Position numbers and translations under genes: made by a program. Shown piece after piece: positions 51,664-60,649 of a stretch of DNA of 64,000 bases. Within the stretch, counting starts at the first letter, position 1. Every line of letters starts with the position of its first letter. Origin of the DNA: UBA940 sp031547885 (GTDB lineage Bacteria > Bacteroidota > Bacteroidia > Bacteroidales > Rikenellaceae); NCBI GenBank assembly GCA_031547885.1, contig JAVBRO010000006.1, forward strand, positions 22,048-86,047, in the 5' to 3' direction. The notes below the pieces were generated by a model, which made no database searches, was not told the DNA's origin, and worked only from the letters and a program-made list of their open reading frames with translations.

Positions 51664-52683
51664 ATGCGTAGTTTTGCGAGCGACAACAATTCGGGGGTGC
51701 ACCCCGCAGTGATGAAAGCCATCGAGGAAGCCAACGCCGACCACGCGGTAGGCTACGGCGGCGACCCCTGGACCCAGCAGGCCGAAGCGGCTTTGAAAGA
51801 GGTTTTCGGCGGGACGGCCGAACCGTTCATTGTCTTCAACGGCACGGGGGCGAACTCGGTGGCGCTGCAGGCCGTGACGCGGCCTTTCAACAGCATCGTC
51901 TGCGCCGACACGGCCCATATCTACGTCGACGAATGCGGCGCTCCGGCGCGCATGACCGGCTGCCAACTGACACCCATCGCGACTCCCGACGGCAAGCTCA
52001 CGCCTGAACTTATCCGCCCGCATCTGCACAATTTCGGGGTGGAGCACCATCCTCAGCCCGGGGTGGTCTACATCTCGCAGGTGTCGGAACTCGGGACGGT
52101 CTATACGGTCGAAGAGGTCCGCGCACTGGCCGATCTGCTGCACCCGCTCGGCATGTACCTGCATATGGACGGTGCGAGGCTGGCCAACGCATGCGCATAT
52201 CTCGGATGCACCATGAAAGAAATAACTGTCGATGCGGGCGTGGACGTGCTGAGTTTCGGTGGGACGAAGAACGGGATGATGATGGGCGAAGCTGTGATAG
52301 CCTTCCGTCCGGAGATCGCCGGAAACATGAAATACTGGCGCAAGCAGTCGGCGCAGCTGGCGTCGAAGATGCGCTACCTGTCGGCCCAATTCCTCCCCTA
52401 CCTCGACGGACTGTGGCTCGAAAACGCGGCGAAAGCCAACGAAAGCGCCGCCCGCCTGGCCGCCATTTTAGCGCAGTATCCGCAGATACGGTTCACACAG
52501 AAACCCGAGACGAACCAGATATTCTGCATCGTCCCGCCGCACGCTCTGGAAAGGCTCCGCGAACGTTATTTCTTTTATATGTGGAACGAGGATCGCGGCG
52601 AGGCGCGTTTCGTCACTTCATGGGATACCACCTCCGAAGACATCTCCGACTTCGGCCGCCTGCTCGAAGATATCTTCAGATAA
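51664..52683 (+). CDS. Low-specificity threonine aldolase
   Basis: 339 residues. PLP lysine K202 in LSFGGTKNGMMMGEA, His85 in ADTAHIYVDE stacking on the cofactor, and LHMDGARLANA with Asp169 and Arg172. It splits L-threonine or L-allo-threonine into glycine and acetaldehyde in the cytoplasm. Stereochemical preference cannot be told. A small membrane protein gene follows at 27 bp. Confidence 0.9.
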   Translation: MRSFASDNNSGVHPAVMKAIEEANADHAVGYGGDPWTQQAEAALKEVFGGTAEPFIVFNGTGANSVALQAVTRPFNSIVCADTAHIYVDECGAPARMTGCQLTPIATPDGKLTPELIRPHLHNFGVEHHPQPGVVYISQVSELGTVYTVEEVRALADLLHPLGMYLHMDGARLANACAYLGCTMKEITVDAGVDVLSFGGTKNGMMMGEAVIAFRPEIAGNMKYWRKQSAQLASKMRYLSAQFLPYLDGLWLENAAKANESAARLAAILAQYPQIRFTQKPETNQIFCIVPPHALERLRERYFFYMWNEDRGEARFVTSWDTTSEDISDFGRLLEDIFR

Positions 52684-52710
52684 AAACGACTTTATGAAGC
52701 AATAACTGCC

Positions 52711-53073
52711 ATGAATCTACTCAAGCCGATAGATTACATCATTTACAAAATCTACAGGATATTGTGGCCGGATGATATAAGCTCGGTAGCCTCATTTGCA
52801 GTCTTGTTAATATTAAACCATACAACTGTAATCATTTGGACTCTCCCTGCATACTACAATTCCAAAGTTTTTTTATCTTTGAGTCTGGGGGTTTATATCT
52901 TTTTATCTTTTTACTATAATGAATCCCGGTTTCTGAAAATAGAGGAACGATATAAGAATGAACCACCAAAGCAGAAACTTTGGGGCAGCATCGTTGTAAT
53001 AGCCTACGGGATTGCAACATTTGTTTTATTGTTCTGCGCTATAGCATATCGAAATAAGCTCAACGGATTTTAG
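52711..53073 (+). CDS. Small membrane protein of unknown function
   Basis: 120 residues with three hydrophobic segments (about residues 25-45, 50-68 and 92-112) and a charged loop ESRFLKIEERYKNEPPKQK. No family recognised. The gene is clearly AT-rich compared with the threonine aldolase gene before it, which suggests a different origin. Followed by a terminator. Confidence 0.55.
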   Translation: MNLLKPIDYIIYKIYRILWPDDISSVASFAVLLILNHTTVIIWTLPAYYNSKVFLSLSLGVYIFLSFYYNESRFLKIEERYKNEPPKQKLWGSIVVIAYGIATFVLLFCAIAYRNKLNGF

Positions 53074-53104
53074 AGACAAACATGTTAAATGATCTGTGAA
53101 AAAC

Positions 53105-53143
53105 GAAGAGGCGGCCCATAATTCAGGGACCGCCTCTTCTTCT
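53105..53143. terminator. Terminator between membrane protein gene and lysA
   Basis: Perfect 10-bp stem GAAGAGGCGG / CCGCCTCTTC with a 15-nt loop; shared by convergent genes. Confidence 0.75.
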
Positions 53144-53176
53144 CAAGTATGAGTCAGTAGTTTAGGGTTTTCTTTG

Positions 53177-54400
53177 CTATATCACCGCCTTGGAAGCGCG
53201 GGCATCGATGTTGACAACTTTGCTGTGCGACGCCGAGGCTCCAATTTGGTCACTGTACACGACACGCGGCAGGTCGTGCATGTTGTAGCACGAAGCCATC
53301 GAAGCGCCGTAAGCCCCTGCCGATTTGATCGTCACAAGATCGCCGCGCCTCAATTCAGGCAGCATGCGTCCGCTTGCGAAAACATCCGACGATTCGCACA
53401 CCGTCCCCGCCACGATATAGGGTTTCACTTCGCTTCCCGGGCGTGCGTCGAGGTTCTCGATCTCATGGTAGGCCTCGTAGAGCGCCGGGCGGATCAGTTC
53501 GGCCATGCTGGCGTCTACAATCACCACCTCGTTGCCGGCCGAATTTATTTTGTTGAACAGTACGCGCGTGATGAGTTCGCCGCACTGAGCCACGACCGCA
53601 CGGCCCAGCTCGAAATGCACCTCCACATCGTCGACATCCAGATTATTGCGGAAAGCGTCGAAATATGCCTTGAAATCTGGCATCGGCTCGGCGTCGGGAG
53701 CGTCGTAGTTGACGCCCAGGCCGCCTCCCATATTTAAGTAGGTGAGCGGAAAACCCTTTTCGCGGAACCATCCGACGAGTGAATTGACTCTTCGGCAGAA
53801 GAATTCGAACACGCGCATGTCGGTGATCTGCGACCCGATGTGAAAATGCAGCCCCTGGAACTCGAGATTTTCATACTGCGCCAGCTCTTCGCCCACCAGG
53901 TCGATCTCCTTGTACGAGATGCCGAACTTGCTGTCGGCCTGCCCGGTCGAGATGTGTCGGTGGGTCTGGGGATCGACGTCGGGATTGATGCGCAGCGCCA
54001 CGCGGGCCTTCTTGCCCACTTCGCCCGCTATTTCGTTTATCACCTGAAGTTCCTGGCGCGACTCGCAGTTGAAGGCGCGGATCCCCTCCTCGATGCCGAG
54101 GCGTATCTCCCAGTCGCTTTTTCCGACGCCTGCGTAGACGATTCCGTCGGCGGGAAAACCCATACGGCGGATCAGCCGCAGTTCGTTGCCGCTGACGCAG
54201 TCTATGCCGACACCATGGGCCAGCACCGCACGCAGGATGGCCTCGTCGTTGTTGGCCTTGATCGCGTAGTGCATCTTGTAGCCGGAGCGGTTGGCTTCGG
54301 TCATAATTGCGTCCAAAGTTGCGTTCAGCAATCCCATGTCGTAGAGGTAAAACGGCGTGGGATAACTTTTCAAGGCTTCTTTTATCTTTTTGCTTAACAT
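53177..54400 (-). CDS. lysA: Diaminopimelate decarboxylase
   Basis: 407 residues from ATG 54400, chosen because a TATTTTTG box lies 34 bp upstream and homologues start near here; a longer open frame to 54577 would include this promoter. PLP lysine K48 in HYAIKAN, FKFGIS-like SKFGIS, HFHIGSQ, GGGLGVNY, and the active-site cysteine in CESSDVFA. It makes lysine from meso-diaminopimelate, so DAP is both a wall component and a lysine source. Divergent from an ACT-domain gene. Confidence 0.93.
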   Translation of the reverse strand: MLSKKIKEALKSYPTPFYLYDMGLLNATLDAIMTEANRSGYKMHYAIKANNDEAILRAVLAHGVGIDCVSGNELRLIRRMGFPADGIVYAGVGKSDWEIRLGIEEGIRAFNCESRQELQVINEIAGEVGKKARVALRINPDVDPQTHRHISTGQADSKFGISYKEIDLVGEELAQYENLEFQGLHFHIGSQITDMRVFEFFCRRVNSLVGWFREKGFPLTYLNMGGGLGVNYDAPDAEPMPDFKAYFDAFRNNLDVDDVEVHFELGRAVVAQCGELITRVLFNKINSAGNEVVIVDASMAELIRPALYEAYHEIENLDARPGSEVKPYIVAGTVCESSDVFASGRMLPELRRGDLVTIKSAGAYGASMASCYNMHDLPRVVYSDQIGASASHSKVVNIDARASKAVI

Positions 54401-54434
54401 TTTCCGGTTTGTTATATTTATCTTATAGAGTATG

Positions 54435-54442
54435 CAAAAATA
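54435..54442 (-). promoter_or_regulatory. Promoter -7 box (TATTTTTG) of lysA
   Basis: Minus-strand TAnnTTTG match 34 bp before ATG 54400. Confidence 0.6.
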
Positions 54443-54579
54443 TGTCGCTTTGTTTGTTTTTCTGACAAGTTTTGTGTTTTTTTGCAACAAATCTCCGTAC
54501 AGTAAAAAATTAGACATATTGGCGGAGTAAATATAACATCCGCAACCATAAAACCGCATATTTAAACAATCCCACAATA

Positions 54580-55254
54580 ATGCTTACCATACCGAACGTA
54601 GTAGAGGAGGTGATCAAGAAGAAGCCGTTCCTCGAAGGCGCCCTGATCGAAGGGCTCATCAACCTGTCGGCTCTCGCCCGCCAGCTCAAACCCGAAATCG
54701 AACAGAAGATCGGCAAACCGGTCAATGAAAGCGCCGTCATAATGGCTCTCAACCGCCTTGTGCCGCGCCTCGAACTCACCTCTACGATGAAGTTCAAACG
54801 CATAATAGCGGGTGTTGGCGATATTATCGTCCGCTCCAACCTGACGGACTTCACCTACAGCAACACGGCCAGCCTCTACAGCCGCCAGGAGGAGTTGCTG
54901 CGCGAGGTCTACTCGGCGACCACCGCCCAGGACGTTTTCTGCACATTCTCGCAGGGCATCTACGAAACGACGCTGGTTGTGAGCAGTTCTCTCAGCGAAA
55001 TGGTCGAAAGGGTCTTCCGCAGCGAAATACTGATACTCAAGCGCGACAAGCTCTCGTCGATCACGGTGAAACTCCCACCGGAAAATACGGCATGCCCGGG
55101 GGTCTACTACTACATTTTCAAGGAACTGGCGTGGGACAACATCAACATCGCCGAAGTTATCAGCACCTCGAACGAATTCACCGTCGTGGTGAGCGACAAC
55201 GATATCCACCGCGCCTTCACCATACTGATGGAGGCCAAACGGGGCGTACAATAG
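54580..55254 (+). CDS. ACT-domain protein (possible amino-acid-sensing regulator)
   Basis: 224 residues, soluble. The N-terminal 60 residues look like a helix-turn-helix or four-helix module (LEGALIEGLINLSALARQL, NESAVIMALNRLVPRLE). The C-terminal 70 residues (ITVKLPPENTACPGVYYYIF, NINIAEVISTSNEFTVVVSD) have the ACT pattern, which binds amino acids. It is transcribed divergently from lysA, 180 bp apart, so control of lysine synthesis is a reasonable guess. A conserved unnamed family of Bacteroidales. Confidence 0.6.
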   Translation: MLTIPNVVEEVIKKKPFLEGALIEGLINLSALARQLKPEIEQKIGKPVNESAVIMALNRLVPRLELTSTMKFKRIIAGVGDIIVRSNLTDFTYSNTASLYSRQEELLREVYSATTAQDVFCTFSQGIYETTLVVSSSLSEMVERVFRSEILILKRDKLSSITVKLPPENTACPGVYYYIFKELAWDNINIAEVISTSNEFTVVVSDNDIHRAFTILMEAKRGVQ

Positions 55255-55282
55255 AATTGACAATGGAAAATTGACAATTGAC
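55255..55282. repeat. Heptamer array (AATTGAC, 4 units, one variant)
   Basis: Starts on the base after the ACT gene stop codon; the second unit reads AATGGAA. Confidence 0.8.
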
Positions 55283-55308
55283 AATGATTTTTCAATGAGA
55301 GTAAGGAT

Positions 55309-56340
55309 ATGATGAAGATCAGTGAAAAGATAAGCCGCCTGGCCGAACTGGCCGCAGGATGGGAGACGCACGAAACGGTCGATCCGCTGGAACGCGACCT
55401 GGCGCTTGAACTGTTGCGCGAGTTGTATTCGGATATCAAGTTTGCAACGCCGGAGATTCTGCCGGAACCGGCCGCCGGGGAAGAACCTGCACCGGAACCT
55501 GTTGCGGAACCCGTTGCCTGCTCTGTCCCGGAACCCGGGCCTGTCATCGAAGAGACGCCCGAGCCCGAGCCCGAGTTCATTATAGAGCCGGAAGAGGATT
55601 TCGTATCCGAACATGTGCAGGAAAATATTCCTGAGCCGGAACCAGAGGTAATGCCCGAACCGGCCGGGGAAAACATTCCGGAACCGGAACAAGAACCGGT
55701 CGCAGAACCGGAACCCGTTGTCGAGCCGGAACCAATAGCCGAACCCGAGCCGGAGTCTGAACCCGAACAGCTGCCCGAACCGGAACCTGCTCCCGAGGCG
55801 GAAGATATACCCATAAGGCACCGGAGGCTCGATCCGGGAGTGATACGTTCGCTGTATGGGGACGACAGTCCGGCACAGGTCAAAGATGAACCGGCAAAAG
55901 AGCCGGAGCCTGTGGTCGAACCTGAGCCCGCGGTCGAAGAAAAACCGGCTGAGGCCCCGGTCAGAAAGACCCCCGAAAAAGAGGCGCCTGTAAAAGAGAC
56001 ATCGCAGGCGGCATCAGGAGCAGTCCTGGGCGACGTGATGAACGCCGGGCAGCAGACTCTCGGAGAGACGCTTCGCAACAGCAAAAAAGATATGGCATCG
56101 CAGATCGCGGCATCGGGACATCGCGACCTGAAGCAGTCCATCGGCATCAACGACAAGTTCCTGATGATCCGCGACATGTTCGACGGCGACTCGGGCGCTT
56201 TCAGCGACGTGATCGGCTACCTGGACACCTTCACCGACCTCGACGAGGCGATAATCTACATCCACGACACCTATGACTGGAGCGCCGACAGCGACGGCGT
56301 GAAACTGCTCGTCGAACTTCTGGAGCGTAAGTTAGGCTAA
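55309..56340 (+). CDS. Conserved Bacteroidales protein with long Pro-Glu linker
   Basis: 343 residues; a second ATG directly follows. A short helical N-terminus (SRLAELAAGWETHE) is joined through about 190 residues of repeated EPEP/EPVAEPE motifs to a conserved C-terminal helical domain (about 270-343: DLKQSIGINDKFLMIRDMF, GYLDTFTDLDEAIIYIHDTY). The linker should be extended and strongly negative. No signal peptide, so probably cytoplasmic. Function unknown. 10 bp before rsmI, in one operon with rsmI, DUF389 and acyltransferase genes. Confidence 0.7.
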   Translation: MMKISEKISRLAELAAGWETHETVDPLERDLALELLRELYSDIKFATPEILPEPAAGEEPAPEPVAEPVACSVPEPGPVIEETPEPEPEFIIEPEEDFVSEHVQENIPEPEPEVMPEPAGENIPEPEQEPVAEPEPVVEPEPIAEPEPESEPEQLPEPEPAPEAEDIPIRHRRLDPGVIRSLYGDDSPAQVKDEPAKEPEPVVEPEPAVEEKPAEAPVRKTPEKEAPVKETSQAASGAVLGDVMNAGQQTLGETLRNSKKDMASQIAASGHRDLKQSIGINDKFLMIRDMFDGDSGAFSDVIGYLDTFTDLDEAIIYIHDTYDWSADSDGVKLLVELLERKLG

Positions 56341-56350
56341 GTCCCTGCTT

Positions 56351-57076
56351 ATGGGAAAATTATATATAACCCCGACCCCGATAGGGAATCTGGAGGACAT
56401 CACCCTGCGCGCGATCCGCGTGCTGAAGGAAGCCGATTTCATACTGGCCGAGGACACCCGCACGACGTCGGTCCTGCTGCGCCATTACGGCATCGCCACG
56501 CCCATGCGCTCGCACCACAAGTTCAACGAGCACGGCACTTCCGAGCGCGTTGCGGCGGACATCCTGGCCGGGCAGACCATAGCTTTGGTGAGCGACGCCG
56601 GCACCCCGGGGATATCCGATCCGGGTTTCCTGCTGGTGCGCACGTGCCTCGAGGCGGGAGTCGAAGTGGAGACGCTGCCCGGTGCTACGGCTTTCGTTCC
56701 GGCGCTGGTGCAGAGCGGATTCCCGTGCGACAGGTTCTGTTTCGAGGGCTTCCTGCCCCAGAAAAAAGGTCGCGCGAAGCATCTGGAAGCGCTGGCAGAC
56801 GAGGAACGCACCATGATATTCTACGAATCGCCCTTCCGGGTGGTGAAAACCCTGACGCAGTTCGCCGAAACCTTCGGGCCGGAGAGGCCTGTTTCGGTAT
56901 CCCGCGAACTGACCAAAAAATTCGAGGAGACTGTGCGCGGCACGGTAAATGAGGTTCTCGAACATTTCAGGGCCCGCGAACCAAAAGGCGAATTCGTCAT
57001 AGTCGTGGCCGGAAAACCGAAGGAGAAGAGAAACAAAAAGGAGCGCGAAGATGGAAGAGAAGACGAAGAAGAGTAA
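56351..57076 (+). CDS. rsmI: 16S rRNA 2'-O-methyltransferase RsmI
   Basis: 241 residues. Start MGKLYITPTPIGNLEDITLRA, then ILAEDTRTTSVLLRHYGI, LVSDAGTPGISDPGFLLVR, LPGATAFVPALVQSGFP and FYESPFRVVKTL, all hallmarks of this tetrapyrrole-methylase-fold family. It methylates the ribose of C1402 in 16S rRNA. The C-terminus is a Lys/Glu-rich tail. Its last 26 bp overlap the next gene. Confidence 0.95.
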   Translation: MGKLYITPTPIGNLEDITLRAIRVLKEADFILAEDTRTTSVLLRHYGIATPMRSHHKFNEHGTSERVAADILAGQTIALVSDAGTPGISDPGFLLVRTCLEAGVEVETLPGATAFVPALVQSGFPCDRFCFEGFLPQKKGRAKHLEALADEERTMIFYESPFRVVKTLTQFAETFGPERPVSVSRELTKKFEETVRGTVNEVLEHFRAREPKGEFVIVVAGKPKEKRNKKEREDGREDEEE

Positions 57077-58439
57077 AGCGACCGGAGCGGAGCGGAAAGC
57101 CTGGCGCCGTGCGTTTTGGGATGATACGAGAAAGCGTTTCAGCCTGAGGGAAGGAAGCGCGCCTCAGCCGGAAGTGGTCGCGGAAATAACCAACGGCATA
57201 TACTTCCGTGGAGCGAACATGTGGATCCTGATGTTTGCCACGATGGTCGCTTCGCTTGGCCTGAACGTCAACTCGACGGCCGTGATAATCGGCGCGATGC
57301 TTATTTCTCCACTGATGGGCCCGATCATCGGGTTTGGCCTTGCGATGGGCATCAATGATTTCGCGCTGATGAAAAAGTCGCTCAGGAATTTCGGCTTTAT
57401 GGTCGGCACGGCCATCGTGACGGCGACACTGTTCTTTCTGGTTGCGCCGATGAGCGGCTCCCAGAGCGAACTCCTGGCCCGCACCACTCCCACCATCTAC
57501 GACGTAATGATCGCATTTTTCGGCGGCGGCGCGGGCGTTGTCGCCTATACCCGCAAAGACCGCACCTTCACAGTCATCTCGGGCGTTGCGATCGCGACTG
57601 CCCTCATGCCCCCCCTGTGCACCGCCGGTTACGGCATCGCGACGGGACAGTGGCAGTTCTTCGCAGGGGCCCTCTACCTGTTTCTCATCAACGCTATCTT
57701 CATCGCGCTGGCGACATACGCCGTCATCCGCGGCCTGAAATACAAAAAGGCCACATTCATAGAGCCCAGGAAAGAGCGCCGGGTGCAGAGGATCATGTGG
57801 CTCATCATCATCGTCACGGCGCTGCCGAGCATCTACATCGCATTCCGGCTGATAGACAAGTCGGTGTTCGAAAGCAACGCGGAGCGTTTCATTGCGACCG
57901 AGTTCCGGTTCGACGACACCCGCGTGCTCGAAAAGGACGTGGAATACGTGCTCCACAGCCGCCAGAAACACCGCACCATAACGCTGGCCCTCTACGGCGA
58001 TCCGCTTTCTCAGGATGTGATCGAGAGCATCCGCCGCAAAATGGCGTCGTACGACCTCAAGGAGACCGACCTCATAGTCAAACAGGCTAGCGGCACCACG
58101 CAGATGGATTTCACCCCGCTGCAGCAGGGATACGCGCAGGTGCTGGATGAAAAGAACCGCCAGATCGCCGAACTTCGCCGTCAGCTCGGGCGTTCGTCGC
58201 AGGCCGACAGCGCCGCCATGCGCGAAACGGTCGCCGAATTCAGGGCTATCATGCCGGGCATCGAACGTGTCTGGATGTCCCGCGAGCCCGTATGGACGTC
58301 AGGCGGCGCCGTGGCCGACACCGCTTTCGTCTGCATCATAAAACCCTCGGCGAAGATCACCGACGAAGATATGGCGCGCATGAAACGTTGGCTGCAGGTG
58401 AAAAGTAAAACCGAAAACGTCAGGATATATGTCGAATAA
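57051..58439 (+). CDS. DUF389 (TIGR00341 type) membrane protein
   Basis: 462 residues. Six or so membrane helices in residues 55-275 include the family motif STAVIIGAMLISPLMGPIIG and VISGVAIATALMPPLCTAGYG. The C-terminal 200 residues are soluble with a helical linker (LDEKNRQIAELRRQLGR). Function of DUF389 is unknown; transport has been suggested. Overlaps rsmI by 26 bp and the acyltransferase gene by 11 bp, so the genes are translated together. Confidence 0.85.
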   Translation: MEEKTKKSKATGAERKAWRRAFWDDTRKRFSLREGSAPQPEVVAEITNGIYFRGANMWILMFATMVASLGLNVNSTAVIIGAMLISPLMGPIIGFGLAMGINDFALMKKSLRNFGFMVGTAIVTATLFFLVAPMSGSQSELLARTTPTIYDVMIAFFGGGAGVVAYTRKDRTFTVISGVAIATALMPPLCTAGYGIATGQWQFFAGALYLFLINAIFIALATYAVIRGLKYKKATFIEPRKERRVQRIMWLIIIVTALPSIYIAFRLIDKSVFESNAERFIATEFRFDDTRVLEKDVEYVLHSRQKHRTITLALYGDPLSQDVIESIRRKMASYDLKETDLIVKQASGTTQMDFTPLQQGYAQVLDEKNRQIAELRRQLGRSSQADSAAMRETVAEFRAIMPGIERVWMSREPVWTSGGAVADTAFVCIIKPSAKITDEDMARMKRWLQVKSKTENVRIYVE

Positions 58440-59403
58440 AAAGGTCCCGTTCGGAACGAAACTCGGCTTTTGGCTGATCTACGGCTCTTCCTGGACCGTA
58501 GGGTTGCTGCCGTACTGGTTTTTGTATTACGTGGTGGTGGAAATACTCTATTTCTTCGTTTATATGCTTGCGCGCTACCGCGTCAGGGTCGTAAGGATAA
58601 ACCTCTCGAACTCATTCCCTGAAAAAAATAAAAAAGAGTTGCGGAAGATAGAACGCGGCTTTTACCGCAACCTGGCCGAGTGTTTCGTCGACGCCATGGA
58701 TCTTGCATCCATCACCGAAAAGCAGTGGAAAAAGCGCGTCGTCTACCTCAACCTCGACGAGATGGCGGCACAGATGAACGGAAGCAACTGGGTAAACACT
58801 CTCGCCCACTTCGGCAGTTGGGAAATGTTCAGTTCCTATGGGTTCCATCCGACGGTCGGGGCGTGCGTGGCGTCCTACCATCCTCTGAAAAGCAAGGCTT
58901 TCGACATGTATTACATCAAGATACGCAACACGTTCCCCGGCATAAAGGCGGTCCCGGCGAACGAACTGCTGAGGTTCTATATGGCCCACCGGGACAAAAA
59001 AGTGGATGGCCGTCCGATCGGCCTCGCCCTGATAGCCGACCAGAGCGCCCCCATCGACGCACAGAGCCGGTGGATACTTTTCCTCAACCAGCCGACGGTG
59101 TTTTTCCACGGCGGGGAGAAAATAGCCCGCAAGTTCGGCATCCCCGCATATTATATGCACCAGCGCAAGACCGCACGCGGGAAGTATGAGGTGTGGTACG
59201 AACAGATATGGGACGGTTCATCGCCCGTCGATGACCACGAAATAACCAACCGTTACGCCAGCCTGCTGGAAGCCGATATCCGCGAACGCCCGGAACTGTG
59301 GATGTGGTCGCATAAAAGGTGGAAACACCGGCCGAAACCAGAAGAGTTGGCCGAACTCAACAAAAAATGGGGTACCGACATCCCTGACGGGTACCCATAT
59401 TGA
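58429..59403 (+). CDS. Lysophospholipid/lipid A acyltransferase family protein
   Basis: 324 residues. One N-terminal membrane helix and the catalytic HX4E motif HFGSWE (about residue 124-129), followed by the NTFPGIKAVP and ALIADQSAP motifs of the LpxL/HtrB group. It probably adds a late acyl chain to lipid A at the inner membrane. Last gene of the tight operon. Confidence 0.88.
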   Translation: MSNKKVPFGTKLGFWLIYGSSWTVGLLPYWFLYYVVVEILYFFVYMLARYRVRVVRINLSNSFPEKNKKELRKIERGFYRNLAECFVDAMDLASITEKQWKKRVVYLNLDEMAAQMNGSNWVNTLAHFGSWEMFSSYGFHPTVGACVASYHPLKSKAFDMYYIKIRNTFPGIKAVPANELLRFYMAHRDKKVDGRPIGLALIADQSAPIDAQSRWILFLNQPTVFFHGGEKIARKFGIPAYYMHQRKTARGKYEVWYEQIWDGSSPVDDHEITNRYASLLEADIRERPELWMWSHKRWKHRPKPEELAELNKKWGTDIPDGYPY

Positions 59404-59490
59404 GAATGAAGAACCGACGCCAAGCCGAGAGCCATCGAGTTTACTCGAATGGCCGAGGCGCGAAGGAGGAAAAGCCTGCGAAGCAGGATT

Positions 59491-59518
59491 AATGAAGAAT
59501 GAGGAATGAAGAATAAAG
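59491..59518. repeat. Heptamer array (AATGAAG, 4 units, two variants)
   Basis: Units aatgaag, aatgagg, aatgaag, aataaag in the gap before the glycosyltransferase gene. Confidence 0.7.
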
Positions 59519-59539
59519 AATTGTGCGAAGCACGCCTTA

Positions 59540-59560
59540 ACTCATGACTCATAACTCATG
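59540..59560. repeat. Heptamer array (ACTCATG, 3 units)
   Basis: Units actcatg, actcata, actcatg directly before the glycosyltransferase ATG; second array in the same gap. Confidence 0.6.
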
Positions 59561-59568
59561 ACTAAAAA

Positions 59569-60579
59569 ATGCCTGTAACAAAAGTAGTCATACTGAACTG
59601 GAACGGCGAGGGGAACCTATCCCGCTTCCTGCCTTCGGTGGTGGAAAACACTCCGCCTGAGGTCGGGATCATCGTTGCCGACAACGGCTCGACGGACGGT
59701 TCGCGCGAAGTGCTGCGGAAAGATTTCCCGTCTGTAAAACTTATCACGCTGGATCAGAACTACGGTTTCGCCGAGGGGTACAACCGCGCCCTGCGCGAGG
59801 TCGAAGCCGACTACTACATACTGCTCAACTCCGACGTGCAGACCCCCGCCGGGTGGTGCGAACCTTTGATCGACCTGTTGGAAAACCATCCTAAATTGGC
59901 CGCCGCCGCTCCGAAACTGCTTTCGTACGCCGACTACTCGATGTTCGAATACGCCGGGGCAAGCGGTGGATTCATCGACTCTCTCGGTTATCCGTTCTGC
60001 CGCGGACGAATCCTGAACAAAATCGAGAGCGACCGCGGGCAGTACGACGACGCCCGCGAAGTCTTCTGGGCAAGCGGGGCCTGCTTCGCCTGCCGGGCCG
60101 AGGTTTTCCGCGAACTGGGCGGTTTCGACAACGCATTTTTCGCCCACCAGGAGGAGATCGACCTCTGCTGGCGGATGCAGCTGGCCGGATACCGCATCGC
60201 CGTCGAGCCCCGCAGCGTGGTATATCATCTAGGCGCCGGGACGCTTCCGCCGTCGGCGAAAAAGAATTACTACAACTACCGCAACAACCTTGCGATGCTC
60301 TATAAGAACCTTCCGGCGGGCCGGATGCAGCTTGTCATCTTCACGCGCCTGCTTCTGAACGGACTTTCGGCGGCGATATATCTCATGAAGGGCGAGAGGG
60401 AGAATTACGAGGCGGTGGGGCAGGCGCACCGCGATTTTCGGGCGATGCGGCGCCGCGACTGGAGCGAAAAGCGCCGCCACATCCAGTCCACCCGCAAGGC
60501 CGAGCCGACGCAAATCTACAACGGCTCGATAGTCCTGCGCTATATGTTCGGCAAGCGCCGGTTCGGCAAACTGATGTAA
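59569..60579 (+). CDS. Glycosyltransferase family 2
   Basis: 336 residues. GT-A fold: KVVILNWNGEGNLSRFLPSV, VADNGSTDGS, LNSDVQTPAGW with the DxD-like SDV metal site, then ASGACFACRAEVFRELGGFD and the HQEEIDLCWRMQLAGYRI catalytic region typical of rhamnosyl/galactofuranosyl-type GT2 enzymes. Hydrophobic C-terminal segment LVIFTRLLLNGLSAAIYLM may anchor it. It likely builds a surface polysaccharide or lipopolysaccharide; the acceptor is unknown. Confidence 0.88.
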   Translation: MPVTKVVILNWNGEGNLSRFLPSVVENTPPEVGIIVADNGSTDGSREVLRKDFPSVKLITLDQNYGFAEGYNRALREVEADYYILLNSDVQTPAGWCEPLIDLLENHPKLAAAAPKLLSYADYSMFEYAGASGGFIDSLGYPFCRGRILNKIESDRGQYDDAREVFWASGACFACRAEVFRELGGFDNAFFAHQEEIDLCWRMQLAGYRIAVEPRSVVYHLGAGTLPPSAKKNYYNYRNNLAMLYKNLPAGRMQLVIFTRLLLNGLSAAIYLMKGERENYEAVGQAHRDFRAMRRRDWSEKRRHIQSTRKAEPTQIYNGSIVLRYMFGKRRFGKLM

Positions 60580-60598
60580 AATTCCGCGACGACCGGTA

Positions 60599-60627
60599 CA
60601 AAAAAGGCCTCCGCTGCCGGAAGCCTT
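60599..60627 (-). terminator. Terminator of FabH-like gene
   Basis: On the minus strand: AAGGCTTCCG / CGGAGGCCTT stem with one mismatch, then a T run. Shared with the end of the glycosyltransferase gene. Confidence 0.8.
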
Positions 60628-60649
60628 CCCATAAATATCCTCTCCCCGT

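Noticed and set aside
54401..54577. N-terminal extension of lysA to 54577
   Set aside because: It would cover the promoter box and adds residues (Cys-, Tyr-rich) not expected in this enzyme.
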